From JBHIKY01 sp042139015 (GTDB lineage Bacteria; Bacillota; Bacilli; Bacillales; Marinococcaceae), in assembly GCF_042139015.1 (NCBI RefSeq), contig NZ_JBHIKY010000018.1, positions 10,049-74,048 of the forward strand: a stretch of 64,000 bases of DNA, written 5' to 3'. The notes under the pieces were generated by a model. It saw only the letters and a program-made list of their open reading frames with translations, searched no databases and had not been told where the DNA came from. Positions 24,929-33,442 of the stretch are shown piece after piece. The stretch's first letter is position 1, and each line of letters starts with the position of its first letter. The position numbers were made by a program, and so were the translations under genes.

Positions 24929-24977
24929 TTCACTTTCACAAGCAGGAATGACGCATAAATTATATAAATATATTAAA

Positions 24978-24993
24978 TGTTTCACGTGAAACA
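24978..24993. other. parS centromere site
   Basis: TGTTTCACGTGAAACA fits the Bacillus parS consensus TGTTNCACGTGAAACA exactly, and it is part of a perfect 18-base palindrome. Spo0J (ParB) loads here to spread and to recruit condensin for origin segregation. Most parS sites lie near oriC, and the gene content (pta, purA, walR) agrees with that. Confidence 0.9.
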
Positions 24994-25112
24994 TATTGAT
25001 CTTTTCTACCTTTTCTTATACGTTATAAGGAAATCTCGGCTTTTCGCAAAATCCCAAAGCCGGTAATCTACACTTTTGTCTTTATATATTAAAGGAAAGA
25101 TAGGAGATTGTG

Positions 25113-25712
25113 ATGAGCCCAAAAATAGGAATGGAGCCAATCCGCAGAAAACAAGCTATTGATGCGGCCAAAGTGTGTATTTTAAATCATGGTTTTGCTC
25201 ATTTTTCGATTAAAGATGTAGCCAAAGAAGCCGGTATCAGTACGGGCGTATTGTATCATTATTTTCAGAATAAACAGGATCTGCTCGTCCAGGTTTTGAA
25301 AGAAACATTTGCTGAAACAGAGCAATCTGTCCGGAAAGCAGTCGACAGCAACCCATCTTTTGAATCTAAATTTACTGCATATTTAGAGACTGTCGTGCAT
25401 GTCCCTGAGAACAACCCTTCGTTCTACCTGCTGCTGCTGAATTATTTAGCTCAATCTCCTTATAATGAGGATGTCCGTGAGCTCGTTCAGAAGTTTTTTG
25501 GAAACCTCACTTCATATCTCGATACTATTCTATTCCTGGGAGTGCAGGAAAATAAACTATCTGAGCTGCAGGCAGGGACATTATCGAGACTTATTATCGG
25601 CCAGGCGATGGGACTCGCATTTCAGGAAAACCTGCATCCTCACGAGAAGATGAAGGAGCATCGCCAAGAATTTGTAAGAATTTTTCAACATTATCTTGCT
25701 CAAAACAAATAA
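25113..25712 (+). CDS. TetR family transcriptional regulator
   Basis: A 199-residue regulator. The helix-turn-helix is at about 20-62: F-S-I-K-D-V-A-K-E-A-G-I-S-T-G-V-L-Y-H-Y-F-Q-N-K. The rest is an all-helical ligand pocket. It stands 66 bases before a FadH-like gene followed by an enoyl-CoA hydratase gene, so it probably senses acyl-CoA and represses these genes, similar in role to B. subtilis FadR. A palindrome in between may be its operator. The ATG at 25113 has AGGAGA five bases upstream; the GTG at 25110 is too close. Confidence 0.88.
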   Translation: MSPKIGMEPIRRKQAIDAAKVCILNHGFAHFSIKDVAKEAGISTGVLYHYFQNKQDLLVQVLKETFAETEQSVRKAVDSNPSFESKFTAYLETVVHVPENNPSFYLLLLNYLAQSPYNEDVRELVQKFFGNLTSYLDTILFLGVQENKLSELQAGTLSRLIIGQAMGLAFQENLHPHEKMKEHRQEFVRIFQHYLAQNK

Positions 25713-25725
25713 AAGGGTATATAAT
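25696..25725 (+). promoter_or_regulatory. Promoter of the FadH-like/enoyl-CoA hydratase genes
   Basis: TATAAT at 25720-25725 with TTGCTC at 25696-25701, spacer 18. It overlaps the end of the TetR gene and lies just upstream of the palindrome at 25745-25754. Confidence 0.6.
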
Positions 25726-25744
25726 GAATTTGATTTATTTATAA

Positions 25745-25754
25745 CGAACGTTCG
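25745..25754. promoter_or_regulatory. Candidate TetR operator palindrome
   Basis: CGAACGTTCG is a perfect 10-bp palindrome flanked by AT-rich ATAA/AAATAA. It lies 20 bases downstream of the -10 and 24 bases before the FadH-like start, where binding would block transcription. Confidence 0.55.
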
Positions 25755-25778
25755 AAATAAAAAGTTAGGGGGAAGAAA

Positions 25779-27707
25779 ATGGCGTACGAGCATTTGCTGT
25801 CACCTATTACACTGCGAAATACTACTCTTTCCACCCGTATTATGATGGGATCGATGCATGTCGGACTCGAGGGAGAAGAAAACGGTCACGAGAAATTAAT
25901 TGCCTTCTATACTAAACGAGCGCGTGAAAATGTCGGCATAATTGTTACTGGCGGAGCAGCTGTGGCCCCTGAAGGAAGCGGCGGAGAAAATTTCATGTCC
26001 ATTTTTCAGGATGAAGACATTAAACGCTGGCTGCCGCTTACTAAAAGCGTTCACAACGCCGGTGGAAAAATCGCCCTTCAGCTTTTTCATGCCGGCCGTT
26101 ACGCATACAAGGCTATGACCGGCATGGATCCAGTTGCCCCCTCCCCGCTCCGCTCTCCGATAAATCCTGATGAGCCTGTGGAAATGTCTGAAACAGAAAT
26201 TGAGCGTACGATTGAAGCTTTCGCAGCTGGTGCCCTGCGCGCAAAAGAAGCAGGGTTTGATGCTGTAGAAATAATGGGATCAGAGGGGTATCTCATAAAT
26301 CAATTCGTCTCCCCTGTGACGAATAAAAGAAAAGACCGCTGGGGAGGCTCCTTTGAGAATAGACTGCGGTTTCCATTGGCAATAACCTGTCGCGTACGAG
26401 AAAAGATTGGAGATAATTACCCGGTTATCTTTCGTATGTCCGGACTTGACTTAATAGACAACAGCACGACTCCAGAGGAAACTACACGCTGGGCTAAAGA
26501 GCTTGAAAAGGCTGGCATTGATTTGTTAAATATTGGGATTGGCTGGCATGAATCGCAGGTCCCGACTATTTCGATGAAAGTTCCCCGAAACCACTTTGCA
26601 GGGATTGCTCAGCAGATAAAAGAAAGCGTTTCCATTCCAGTCATTGCTTCCAACCGCATTAATAACCCACAGGATGCAGAGCTTCTTCTGCAGCAGGGTA
26701 AAGCGGATATGATTTCGATGGCACGGCCGTTTTTAGCCGACCCGGAAATCATTACGAAAGCGAAGGAAGGACGCGAACAGGAAATCAATACGTGTATCGC
26801 CTGTAACCAGGCCTGCCTGGATCATGTGTTTGAAAATAAATCGGCCACCTGCATGGTCAATCCAGAGGCAGGCCGCGAGCTCACTCTTCGACTGGAAAAA
26901 ACGAAAGTCCCCAAAAAGATCCTTGTGGTGGGAGCCGGTCCGGCGGGGCTAGAAGCTGCTCGAGTAGCTTCAGAACGAGGCCACTTCGTCACCCTCGTCG
27001 ACGAAAAGAATACAATCGGCGGCCAGCTTAACTATTCACGGATCGTTCCAGGTAAATCAGAATTTAATGAAACCATCCGCTATTACCGAGTTCAGCTTGA
27101 AAAACTCGGTGTGAAAATTGCGCTTGGTACTGCGGTTGATAAAACACATCCTCTTATTGAGCAGGCTGATGAAGTGATTATTGCCGCGGGTATCATTCCG
27201 CGCGAGCCGGAAATAGAGGGACTTACTTCCAGCAGTCATGTTTTTTCCTATCGTGATGTGTTTGAAAATAATGCTACGGTTGCTGGAAACGTCGTTATCA
27301 TTGGCGGAGGAGGAATCGCCTGTGATCTCGCTTCCTTTCTCTACGATAAAGGTCACACCACGCTCACCCTTCTTCAGCGAGGCAATAAATTTGCTCGTGG
27401 TATCGGAAAAACAACACGCTGGGCTACAATCATGGAGCTGAAAAAGAAAGGCATTCAAATGACAGGCGGTGTCCTTTACAAAAAGGTTCTTCCTGAAGGT
27501 ATCCTTATTTCAATAGAAGGAAAAGAAAAGCTCGTAGAAGCAGATACGATAATCACCGCAAGCGGCCAGCTTTCCAATCCAGCTTTGTATGAAGCGCTGA
27601 AAGCACAGGGCACGCCGGCTCACGTGATCGGCGGCGCCCGTCTTGCTGTCGGTCTCGATGCGAAGCAGGCAATCTATGATGGTGCCCTGGCCGGGAGGGC
27701 TATTTAA
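25779..27707 (+). CDS. 2,4-dienoyl-CoA reductase-like NADH:flavin oxidoreductase (FadH type)
   Basis: A 642-residue three-part flavoenzyme: an old-yellow-enzyme TIM barrel (about 1-340) with FMN, an iron-sulfur knot C-I-A-C-N-Q-A-C at about 347-354 with a further Cys at about 365, and a pyridine nucleotide-disulfide oxidoreductase part for FAD and NAD(P)H beginning at V-V-G-A-G-P-A-G-L-E-A-A. It would reduce 2,4-dienoyl-CoA from polyunsaturated fatty acids or a related enone. Its length suits FadH. Ribosome site GGGGGAAG lies before ATG. It is followed 79 bases later by an enoyl-CoA hydratase gene. Substrate is inferred from family and neighbours. Confidence 0.88.
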   Translation: MAYEHLLSPITLRNTTLSTRIMMGSMHVGLEGEENGHEKLIAFYTKRARENVGIIVTGGAAVAPEGSGGENFMSIFQDEDIKRWLPLTKSVHNAGGKIALQLFHAGRYAYKAMTGMDPVAPSPLRSPINPDEPVEMSETEIERTIEAFAAGALRAKEAGFDAVEIMGSEGYLINQFVSPVTNKRKDRWGGSFENRLRFPLAITCRVREKIGDNYPVIFRMSGLDLIDNSTTPEETTRWAKELEKAGIDLLNIGIGWHESQVPTISMKVPRNHFAGIAQQIKESVSIPVIASNRINNPQDAELLLQQGKADMISMARPFLADPEIITKAKEGREQEINTCIACNQACLDHVFENKSATCMVNPEAGRELTLRLEKTKVPKKILVVGAGPAGLEAARVASERGHFVTLVDEKNTIGGQLNYSRIVPGKSEFNETIRYYRVQLEKLGVKIALGTAVDKTHPLIEQADEVIIAAGIIPREPEIEGLTSSSHVFSYRDVFENNATVAGNVVIIGGGGIACDLASFLYDKGHTTLTLLQRGNKFARGIGKTTRWATIMELKKKGIQMTGGVLYKKVLPEGILISIEGKEKLVEADTIITASGQLSNPALYEALKAQGTPAHVIGGARLAVGLDAKQAIYDGALAGRAI

Positions 27708-27786
27708 GAAAAATCGTGTTCGGATTGCTCTCCCTGCCGCTTTCAATATATAGATATTTCAGCTTTTACATTCTGAAAGGAGAAAA

Positions 27787-28536
27787 ATGATGAAGCAAAC
27801 CACAGTACTTTATGAAAAAAAGGATGGAATTGCACGAATTACCTTGAACCGTCCCGAGGTAAAGAATGCGTTAAACCACGCCATGCACGAAGAGCTTTTT
27901 CAATGCTTTCACGAGGCGGAGCAGGATAAGGAGGTAGAAGTAATTGTCCTGCAGGGAAGCGGTGATTCCTTTTGCGCAGGAGCGGATTTAAAAAGCATCC
28001 CACTTGAAGATATGGATAATTTTGAGTACGGGCTTTACCTGCGGGACACATACAACCGGTTGATTCTGCTTATAGATTCAATTGAAAAACCGACAGTCGC
28101 TTACCTTAACGGTATTGCGGTTGGAGCGGGCCTGAGTATTGCCCTTGCCTGTGACTATCGAGTTGCTGAGCAGAATGCGAAAATGGCACTCAGCTTTTTG
28201 AAAATCGGGTTGGTGCCGGATGCAGGCGCTTCTTATTTTCTTCCCCGACTAGTCGGTCTTGGCAAAGCAGCTGAAATGGGTCTTGGAAATACGATAACTG
28301 CGGAAGAGGCTTACCGCATTAATTTAATTACATCCATAGGAAATCCTGATGAACTTGCTGAAGATCTCGTGAAGGTCCCTTCAAAAGCTTTTGGCCTGAT
28401 GATGAGGAACATGAAAAAAGGATCGGAAAAAAGCCTCGCAGAGGTACTCGAAATGGAAGTATCAGCTCAGACTGCCGCCGGCCAGACCGAAGAACACAAG
28501 CAGGCAATTAAGCGATTTGTCGACAAGAGAAAGTAA
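27787..28536 (+). CDS. Enoyl-CoA hydratase/isomerase family protein
   Basis: A 249-residue crotonase-fold protein. Oxyanion-hole segments are visible as S-F-C-A-G-A-D-L-K near residue 62 and G-I-A-V-G-A-G-L-S-I-A-L-A-C-D-Y-R near 110. The acid residue of true hydratases at the second position is replaced by V-G-A-G; in the later G-L-V-P-D-A-G-A-S-Y block an Asp is present as in PaaG-like isomerases. So isomerase or hydratase activity on an unsaturated acyl-CoA is likely. Together with the FadH-like enzyme it makes a small fatty acid degradation unit. ATG with AAAGGAG. Confidence 0.87.
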   Translation: MMKQTTVLYEKKDGIARITLNRPEVKNALNHAMHEELFQCFHEAEQDKEVEVIVLQGSGDSFCAGADLKSIPLEDMDNFEYGLYLRDTYNRLILLIDSIEKPTVAYLNGIAVGAGLSIALACDYRVAEQNAKMALSFLKIGLVPDAGASYFLPRLVGLGKAAEMGLGNTITAEEAYRINLITSIGNPDELAEDLVKVPSKAFGLMMRNMKKGSEKSLAEVLEMEVSAQTAAGQTEEHKQAIKRFVDKRK

Positions 28537-28669
28537 GTTTATTAAAAGGGACACTTCTGCATGCCGTCATTTTCACTACCAGCATTTCTATGTCCTTCAT
28601 TCGTTGTAGACCAGTAATTTATGATATAGTTGAAATCGGAAAAAGGATGACATAAGGAGTGATTCAACA

Positions 28670-29419
28670 ATGAGTGAAGCTTCACAAACATTGGATGGAT
28701 GGTATTGCCTGCATGATTTTCGTAATATGGACTGGGCTTCCTGGAAAACTCTTTCGAGTGAAAAACGCCAGAGCATCCTTCATGAATTTATACAGATGAT
28801 CGGGGAATGGCAGGACGTAGAAAATCAGGAGCGCGGCAGTCACGCACTCTATACCATTGTCGGCCAGAAAGCTGATTTTATGATGATGGTGCTGCGACCG
28901 ACATTAAATGATCTAAATGATATAGAAAATGCATTTAATAAATCTGGGCTGGCAGAATATACAATTCCCACATATTCATATGTATCCGTCGTAGAACTCG
29001 GCAACTATATGCCGCCGAAAGACGGCAGTGACCCGCTCGATAATCCTGAGCTTCGTGCAAGAATTTTCCCGATTCTTCCTAAATGGAATCATGTCTGCTT
29101 TTATCCAATGGATAAAAAACGAGAAGGCAATGACAACTGGTACTCTCTGCCGATGAAGGAGCGGCGTGAACTCATGCGCGCTCACGGGATGACCGGCCGT
29201 AAGTACGCCGGAAAGATAAAGCAGATTATTACCGGATCCACCGGTTTTGACGATTGGGAATGGAGCGTTACCCTGTTTGCTCATGACGCTCTGCAATTTA
29301 AGAAAATAGTTTACGAGATGCGGTTTGATGAAGTCTCAGCCCGCTACGGAGATTTCGGAGCCTTCTATGTCGGGAATATTCTTCTCCCAGAAAAAATCGA
29401 AGCTTTCTTTTACGTGTAA
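28670..29419 (+). CDS. hemQ: Coproheme decarboxylase
   Basis: A 249-residue chlorite dismutase-like protein that turns Fe-coproporphyrin III into protoheme, the last step of the Gram-positive heme pathway (B. subtilis YwfI/HemQ). The active residues of the Geobacillus enzyme are all at the same numbers: Tyr145 and Lys149 in F-Y-P-M-D-K-K, Trp157 and the proximal His172 in M-R-A-H-G-M-T-G-R. Position near pta and lipL is conserved in Bacillus. RBS AAGGAG nine bases before the ATG. A strong terminator follows at once. Confidence 0.95.
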   Translation: MSEASQTLDGWYCLHDFRNMDWASWKTLSSEKRQSILHEFIQMIGEWQDVENQERGSHALYTIVGQKADFMMMVLRPTLNDLNDIENAFNKSGLAEYTIPTYSYVSVVELGNYMPPKDGSDPLDNPELRARIFPILPKWNHVCFYPMDKKREGNDNWYSLPMKERRELMRAHGMTGRKYAGKIKQIITGSTGFDDWEWSVTLFAHDALQFKKIVYEMRFDEVSARYGDFGAFYVGNILLPEKIEAFFYV

Positions 29420-29447
29420 AAGCTGTGCAGCCGCACAGCTTTTTTTA
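29420..29447 (+). terminator. Terminator of hemQ
   Basis: AAGCTGTGC, loop AGCC, GCACAGCTT, then TTTTTT, directly after the stop codon. Confidence 0.92.
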
Positions 29448-29448
29448 T

Positions 29449-29477
29449 TCATAACCTGCCTTCCCTTTTCATACATT
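29449..29477 (+). promoter_or_regulatory. Sigma-E-like promoter of cwlJ
   Basis: TCATAAC at 29449-29455, a 14-base spacer, then CATACATT at 29470-29477, close to the sigma-E pattern of an ATA-type -35 and CATACAnT -10. In B. subtilis cwlJ is a sigma-E gene, and this one starts 42 bases downstream. Confidence 0.55.
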
Positions 29478-29519
29478 GTGATAATGGCATGCAAGCATCT
29501 ATGAAAATGAGGTGATCGC

Positions 29520-29945
29520 GTGGCGGTCGTTCAGGCAAACGAAGAGGACATGAAAATGCTTGCCCGATTAATGAGAGCGGAAGCAGAAGGAGAAGGTGTA
29601 CAGGGCATGCTGCTGGCCGGAAATGTAATGGTCAACCGGGTTTTTGCCTCCTGTATTGATTTCACGGATATTCGTACGATTCCGCAGATGGCTTTTCAAT
29701 CCCCCGGCGGATTTGAAGCTGTTCAAAAAGGTTATTTTTATCAGCGGGCACGTGATAAAGAAATTAGACTGGCCCGCAGGCTGGTGAACGGCGAGCGATT
29801 TTCACCAGCACAAGAATCGCTGTGGTTTTTCCGTCCTGCCGGTGAATGTCCAGCCCAATGGTTCGGACAGCCGAACGTTGGACGTTTTAAGGCCCATTGT
29901 TTCTTTTCCCCTACTTATGCAGATTGCCCCGATGTATATCGGTAA
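29520..29945 (+). CDS. cwlJ: Spore cortex-lytic enzyme CwlJ
   Basis: A 141-residue cell wall hydrolase of the SleB/CwlJ family that breaks down cortex peptidoglycan during germination, held in the spore coat. The family pattern is clear: L-A-R-L-M-R-A-E-A-E-G-E-G near residue 14 with the catalytic glutamate, G-N-V-M-V-N-R-V, Y-F-Y-Q-R-A-R-D and the W-F-F-R-P-x-G-x-C-P-A-Q-W end. No signal peptide, as is usual for CwlJ. GTG start with GAGGTGAT upstream. The next gene is gerQ, which CwlJ needs for coat placement. Confidence 0.94.
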   Translation: MAVVQANEEDMKMLARLMRAEAEGEGVQGMLLAGNVMVNRVFASCIDFTDIRTIPQMAFQSPGGFEAVQKGYFYQRARDKEIRLARRLVNGERFSPAQESLWFFRPAGECPAQWFGQPNVGRFKAHCFFSPTYADCPDVYR

Positions 29946-29960
29946 AAAAGGAGGAAAATT

Positions 29961-30398
29961 ATGTATAACTATAATTCATGGTATGGCTATCCTGTGCAGG
30001 GCTATTATCCCCAGTATGACATGCGTCAAAATGGAAACGGAAATGGGAACGGGAATGGGAATGGGAATGGGAATGGGAATGGGAATGGAAACGGGAATGG
30101 CGGAATGCTGCCGATCGAACAATCATATATTGAAAATATTCTCCGTTTAAACCGCGGCAAACCGGCAACTGTGTATATGACTTTTGAAAACAATCCAGAC
30201 TGGAGCTCGATGGTTTTTCAAGGCATTATTGAAGAAGCCGGCCGCGATCATATCGTATTGAGCGATCCCGATAATGGCAAGTGGTATTTGTTATTGATGG
30301 TGTATCTTGACTACATCGTTTTTGATGAGGAAATTGATTATGAGTATCCATTTGACGGCGGCGGTCAGTCTCAGATGGGCACCTACTCTCCCCGCTGA
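29961..30398 (+). CDS. gerQ: Spore coat protein GerQ with an Asn-Gly repeat
   Basis: A 145-residue coat protein. The C-terminal half, from L-P-I-E-Q-S-Y-I-E-N-I-L-R-L-N near residue 49, matches GerQ (YwdL), which is crosslinked in the coat and is required for CwlJ to be present there. The N-terminal part is Tyr-rich and then has 12 Asn-Gly pairs at residues 24-47, coded by a six-base repeat. ATG with AAGGAGG. Only 15 bases separate it from cwlJ, so the two form one sporulation operon. Confidence 0.93.
   Translation: MYNYNSWYGYPVQGYYPQYDMRQNGNGNGNGNGNGNGNGNGNGNGNGGMLPIEQSYIENILRLNRGKPATVYMTFENNPDWSSMVFQGIIEEAGRDHIVLSDPDNGKWYLLLMVYLDYIVFDEEIDYEYPFDGGGQSQMGTYSPR
30030..30101 (+). repeat. Hexanucleotide repeat inside gerQ
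   Basis: Twelve units of AAYGGN, five of them consecutive identical AATGGG, cover 72 bases. Since the unit is six bases long, unit number can change without a frameshift. Confidence 0.85.
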
Positions 30399-30524
30399 GC
30401 AGGATTTGTTTAAAAATCAAACATGTGTGATATAGTGCACCTACAGAAAATTCCATGAACAGCGCAGGCCAACAGGCAGCGCTGTTTTCTCATTTTCTTT
30501 TTAAAAATTTTTTAAGCATTCCAC

Positions 30525-30553
30525 TTGAAAGTCAAAAAAGGTCAGGATATAAT
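30525..30553 (+). promoter_or_regulatory. Sigma-A promoter of clpE
   Basis: TTGAAA at 30525-30530, 17-base spacer, TATAAT at 30548-30553. An imperfect CtsR box (AGTCAAAAAAGGTCAG, 30530-30545) covers the spacer. Confidence 0.78.
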
Positions 30554-30563
30554 ATGTTTACAA

Positions 30564-30580
30564 GGTCAAAGATAGTCAAA
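30564..30580 (+). promoter_or_regulatory. CtsR operator of clpE
   Basis: GGTCAAAGATAGTCAAA matches the CtsR heptanucleotide direct repeat (GGTCAAA-NAN-RGTCAAA). It lies just after the -10, near the transcription start, so clpE should be repressed by CtsR and induced by heat or protein damage. Confidence 0.88.
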
Positions 30581-30691
30581 GTTAAGGCTGATCATTTGTC
30601 CTTGAAAAAAATACGTTATCTTTTTAACCCCAACAAAAAGTTTTAAAATAATCGAGCTGTATATATTGAACAATTAAACAAGGAGGAACGA

Positions 30692-32845
30692 ATGATGATG
30701 AGATGTGAACATTGTAATGAACGTCAAGCACGTATCGAATTGAATATGAACATTAACGGACATCAGCAAAAAATGCACTTATGCGAAGCGTGCTACCGCG
30801 AAATTCGCAGCCAGTTGAAGCAGCCTTCCGGCCAAAGCGGCCAGGGCCAGCCTCATCCATTCGATCAGTTTTTCGGAGGAATGATGAACGGCCAGGCAGC
30901 ACAGGACCAGCCCGGCCAGAGCCAGACAGCTGCCGGCGGAGGCAAAGGCGGACTAATTGATGAACTCGGTAAAAACCTTTCTGATGCTGCCCGTGCCGGT
31001 CTGATCGACCCGGTAATCGGCCGCAATAATGAAGTAGAACGAGTCATTGAAACGTTGAACCGCCGCAATAAAAACAATCCGGTTCTTATCGGTGAGCCAG
31101 GTGTCGGTAAGACTGCGATTGCTGAAGGCCTTGCCTTAAAAATTTCAGACGGACAAGTACCGAATAAATTGAAAAATAAAGATATTTATCTGCTTGATGT
31201 CACCTCTCTCGTGGCAAACACAGGCATCCGCGGTCAATTTGAAGAGCGGATGAAGCAGCTTCTGAAAGAATTACAGGAGCGCCAGGATGTCATTGTCTTT
31301 ATTGATGAAATTCATCAAATTGTAGGTGCTGGATCAGCGGAAGGTTCTTCTGACGCCGGCAATATAATGAAACCTGCGCTCGCACGCGGTGAAATTCAGG
31401 TGATCGGTGCAACCACCCTTTCCGAATACCGTAAAATCGAAAAGGATGCTGCCCTCGAACGTCGCTTCCAGCCGGTTATGGTTAATGAACCTAACCTTGA
31501 GGACGCAGTTGCCATTATGAAGGGGTTAAAGGATAACTACGAAAAGTATCATAAGGTCCGCTATACGGAGGAAGCATTGAAAGCATGTGTCACACTTTCC
31601 AGCCGTTATATTCAGGACCGCTTCCTTCCAGATAAAGCGATCGATTTAATGGATGAAGCCGGTTCAAAAATCAACCTCGCTCACAGTGAAGAGGATACTA
31701 ATGAACTGCAAAGCCGCCTTGAACAGATTGCGGTGGAAAAAGAAAAAGCAACCCAGCAGGAAAACTACGAAAAGGCAGCCAAGCTGAGGGATGAGGAAAC
31801 TAAGCTTCAGCAGCAATTAAAGGATTCTGAAACATCCAATATACCTGCGGAAGAAAAGGCTGTCGTCGATGTGGAAACAATTCAGCAGATAGTGGAAGGC
31901 AAAACCGGTATTCCAGTGCGCCGGCTTCAAAAAGACGAACAGCAAAAAATGAAGGATCTTCCTGATCGGCTGCGTTCCAGCGTGATCGGGCAGGAAAAAG
32001 CGGTCGACAAGGTCTCCCGTGCCATCCGCCGCAATCGTGCCGGCCTGCGCCGCGGCAGTCGTCCAATCGGGTCCTTCCTGTTTGTGGGACCAACCGGCGT
32101 AGGGAAAACCGAGCTGTCAAAATCCCTTGCACGTGAAATGTTCGGGGATGAAGAATCGATGATTCGTCTTGATATGAGTGAATATATGGAGAAGCATTCT
32201 GTTTCTAAACTGATAGGCTCCCCTCCAGGTTATGTTGGACACGATGATGCCGGTCAATTAACAGAACAGGTACGAAGAAAGCCTTACAGCATTATTCTGC
32301 TTGATGAAATTGAAAAAGCGCATCCGGATGTACAGCACATGTTCCTGCAGATTATGGAAGACGGCCGCCTGACAGACAGTCAGGGACGAACAGTAAGCTT
32401 TAAAGACACGGTACTGATCATGACGTCTAATGCCGGGACCGCGCTTAAGAAAGTCACTGTAGGCTTTGGAAATTCTGAAGATATTGAGCCAAAAATAACT
32501 GAGTCCCTCGGTGACTATTTCAAGCCAGAATTTCTGAACCGATTTGACAGCATCGTTACCTTCAAGGAATTAGCACAGGACGACCTTGTAACCATTGTCG
32601 ATCTTATGCTTGCCGAAATAATCGATGCAGCAAAAGATCAGGATCTGACCATTACAGTATCAGATGAAGCGAAAGAAAATCTTGCAAAAGCTGGATATGA
32701 CCCTGCATTCGGGGCCAGACCACTGCGCCGGATCATTGAAGAAAAAGTAGAGGATGGCATTGCTGACTTAATGCTCGAAGAAGAAAATATTCAAACCATC
32801 CGAGTCGCTGTTGAAAATAACGATATTGCTGTTACAAAAGCATAG
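30692..32845 (+). CDS. clpE: ATP-dependent Clp protease ATP-binding subunit ClpE
   Basis: A 717-residue Hsp100 unfoldase that feeds damaged proteins to ClpP. The N-terminal zinc finger of ClpE is visible as C-E-H-C at residues 5-8 and C-E-A-C at 31-34. A Gln/Gly-rich linker follows, then AAA+ domain 1 with G-E-P-G-V-G-K-T, a UVR-like coiled region near residue 350-380, and AAA+ domain 2 with G-P-T-G-V-G-K-T-E. Length suits the family. RBS AAGGAGG five bases before the first of three ATGs. CtsR boxes upstream confirm stress control. Confidence 0.96.
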   Translation: MMMRCEHCNERQARIELNMNINGHQQKMHLCEACYREIRSQLKQPSGQSGQGQPHPFDQFFGGMMNGQAAQDQPGQSQTAAGGGKGGLIDELGKNLSDAARAGLIDPVIGRNNEVERVIETLNRRNKNNPVLIGEPGVGKTAIAEGLALKISDGQVPNKLKNKDIYLLDVTSLVANTGIRGQFEERMKQLLKELQERQDVIVFIDEIHQIVGAGSAEGSSDAGNIMKPALARGEIQVIGATTLSEYRKIEKDAALERRFQPVMVNEPNLEDAVAIMKGLKDNYEKYHKVRYTEEALKACVTLSSRYIQDRFLPDKAIDLMDEAGSKINLAHSEEDTNELQSRLEQIAVEKEKATQQENYEKAAKLRDEETKLQQQLKDSETSNIPAEEKAVVDVETIQQIVEGKTGIPVRRLQKDEQQKMKDLPDRLRSSVIGQEKAVDKVSRAIRRNRAGLRRGSRPIGSFLFVGPTGVGKTELSKSLAREMFGDEESMIRLDMSEYMEKHSVSKLIGSPPGYVGHDDAGQLTEQVRRKPYSIILLDEIEKAHPDVQHMFLQIMEDGRLTDSQGRTVSFKDTVLIMTSNAGTALKKVTVGFGNSEDIEPKITESLGDYFKPEFLNRFDSIVTFKELAQDDLVTIVDLMLAEIIDAAKDQDLTITVSDEAKENLAKAGYDPAFGARPLRRIIEEKVEDGIADLMLEEENIQTIRVAVENNDIAVTKA

Positions 32846-32862
32846 CTCCTTCCTTCCCCTGC

Positions 32863-32893
32863 CAGCTTCCCTTTTCGGGAAGCTGACTTTTTT
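32863..32893 (+). terminator. Terminator of clpE
   Basis: CAGCTTCCC, loop, GGGAAGCTG followed by ACTTTTTT, 18 bases after the stop. Confidence 0.88.
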
Positions 32894-32957
32894 CATAAAA
32901 AATTCATTGGTTTCCTGGACCGGCCTGTGCTACTCTTTAGACTGAGGTGAAAAAATA

Positions 32958-33278
32958 ATGTCATCCGCTATAGGAAAATTACGTATTGCAGGTATGATCG
33001 AAGGTGTTTCATTTATCTTACTGTTATTTTTAGCCATGCCTTTGAAATATATGGCCGGAATTGACATAGCTGTGACGATTGCAGGTGCCGCACACGGCGG
33101 ATTATTTCTGCTGTATATCGGTCTTGTTCTCGTAGTCTGGATACAGCGCAGATGGTCGTTTCTGCGTGCTATGGTCGCAGCAATAGCTTCAGTGATTCCA
33201 TTCGGCCCGTTTATATTCGATAAAAGCTTACGCAGAGAACAGGAAACTGGCATAGAACCGGATTCTGTACTCGGTTAA
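32958..33278 (+). CDS. DUF3817 family membrane protein
   Basis: A 106-residue protein with about three membrane segments (residues 10-32, 37-60 and 70-90). It fits DUF3817, with G-M-I-E-G-V-S-F-I-L-L-L near residue 12, A-G-A-A-H-G-G-L-F near 42 and a W-S-F-L-R-A stretch near 66. Function not known. A related domain occurs in ammonia/urea- or YdzA-like small membrane proteins. ATG with GAGGTGA upstream. It is a single gene closed by a strong terminator. Confidence 0.8.
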   Translation: MSSAIGKLRIAGMIEGVSFILLLFLAMPLKYMAGIDIAVTIAGAAHGGLFLLYIGLVLVVWIQRRWSFLRAMVAAIASVIPFGPFIFDKSLRREQETGIEPDSVLG

Positions 33279-33282
33279 TAAG

Positions 33283-33314
33283 AAAACGGCTTTCCTACTA
33301 GAAAGCCGTTTTTT
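33283..33314 (+). terminator. Terminator of the DUF3817 gene
   Basis: AAAACGGCTTTC, loop CTACTA, GAAAGCCGTTTT, then TT and TC-rich sequence. Nearly symmetric, so it may work in both directions. Confidence 0.88.
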
Positions 33315-33442
33315 CTTCCTCCATCATCATGAATTAGGACATGCTGCATAGAATAAATGGAGTAGAATTTTTGTATGCCTCATGATATAAACAATAGGAA
33401 AGTTTTAAAGAAAAATTTATGGTTCACAAAGGAGTCTGTTTG

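Larger units (their letters stand above)
24676..25112. other. Divergent region between pta and the TetR gene
   Basis: No gene. It holds a near-cre site at 24915-24928 and the parS site at 24978-24993. Confidence 0.6.

Noticed and set aside
29959..30168. His-Ser repeat protein on the minus strand opposite gerQ
   Set aside because: It is only the antisense reading of the AATGGG repeat in gerQ and has no start signals.
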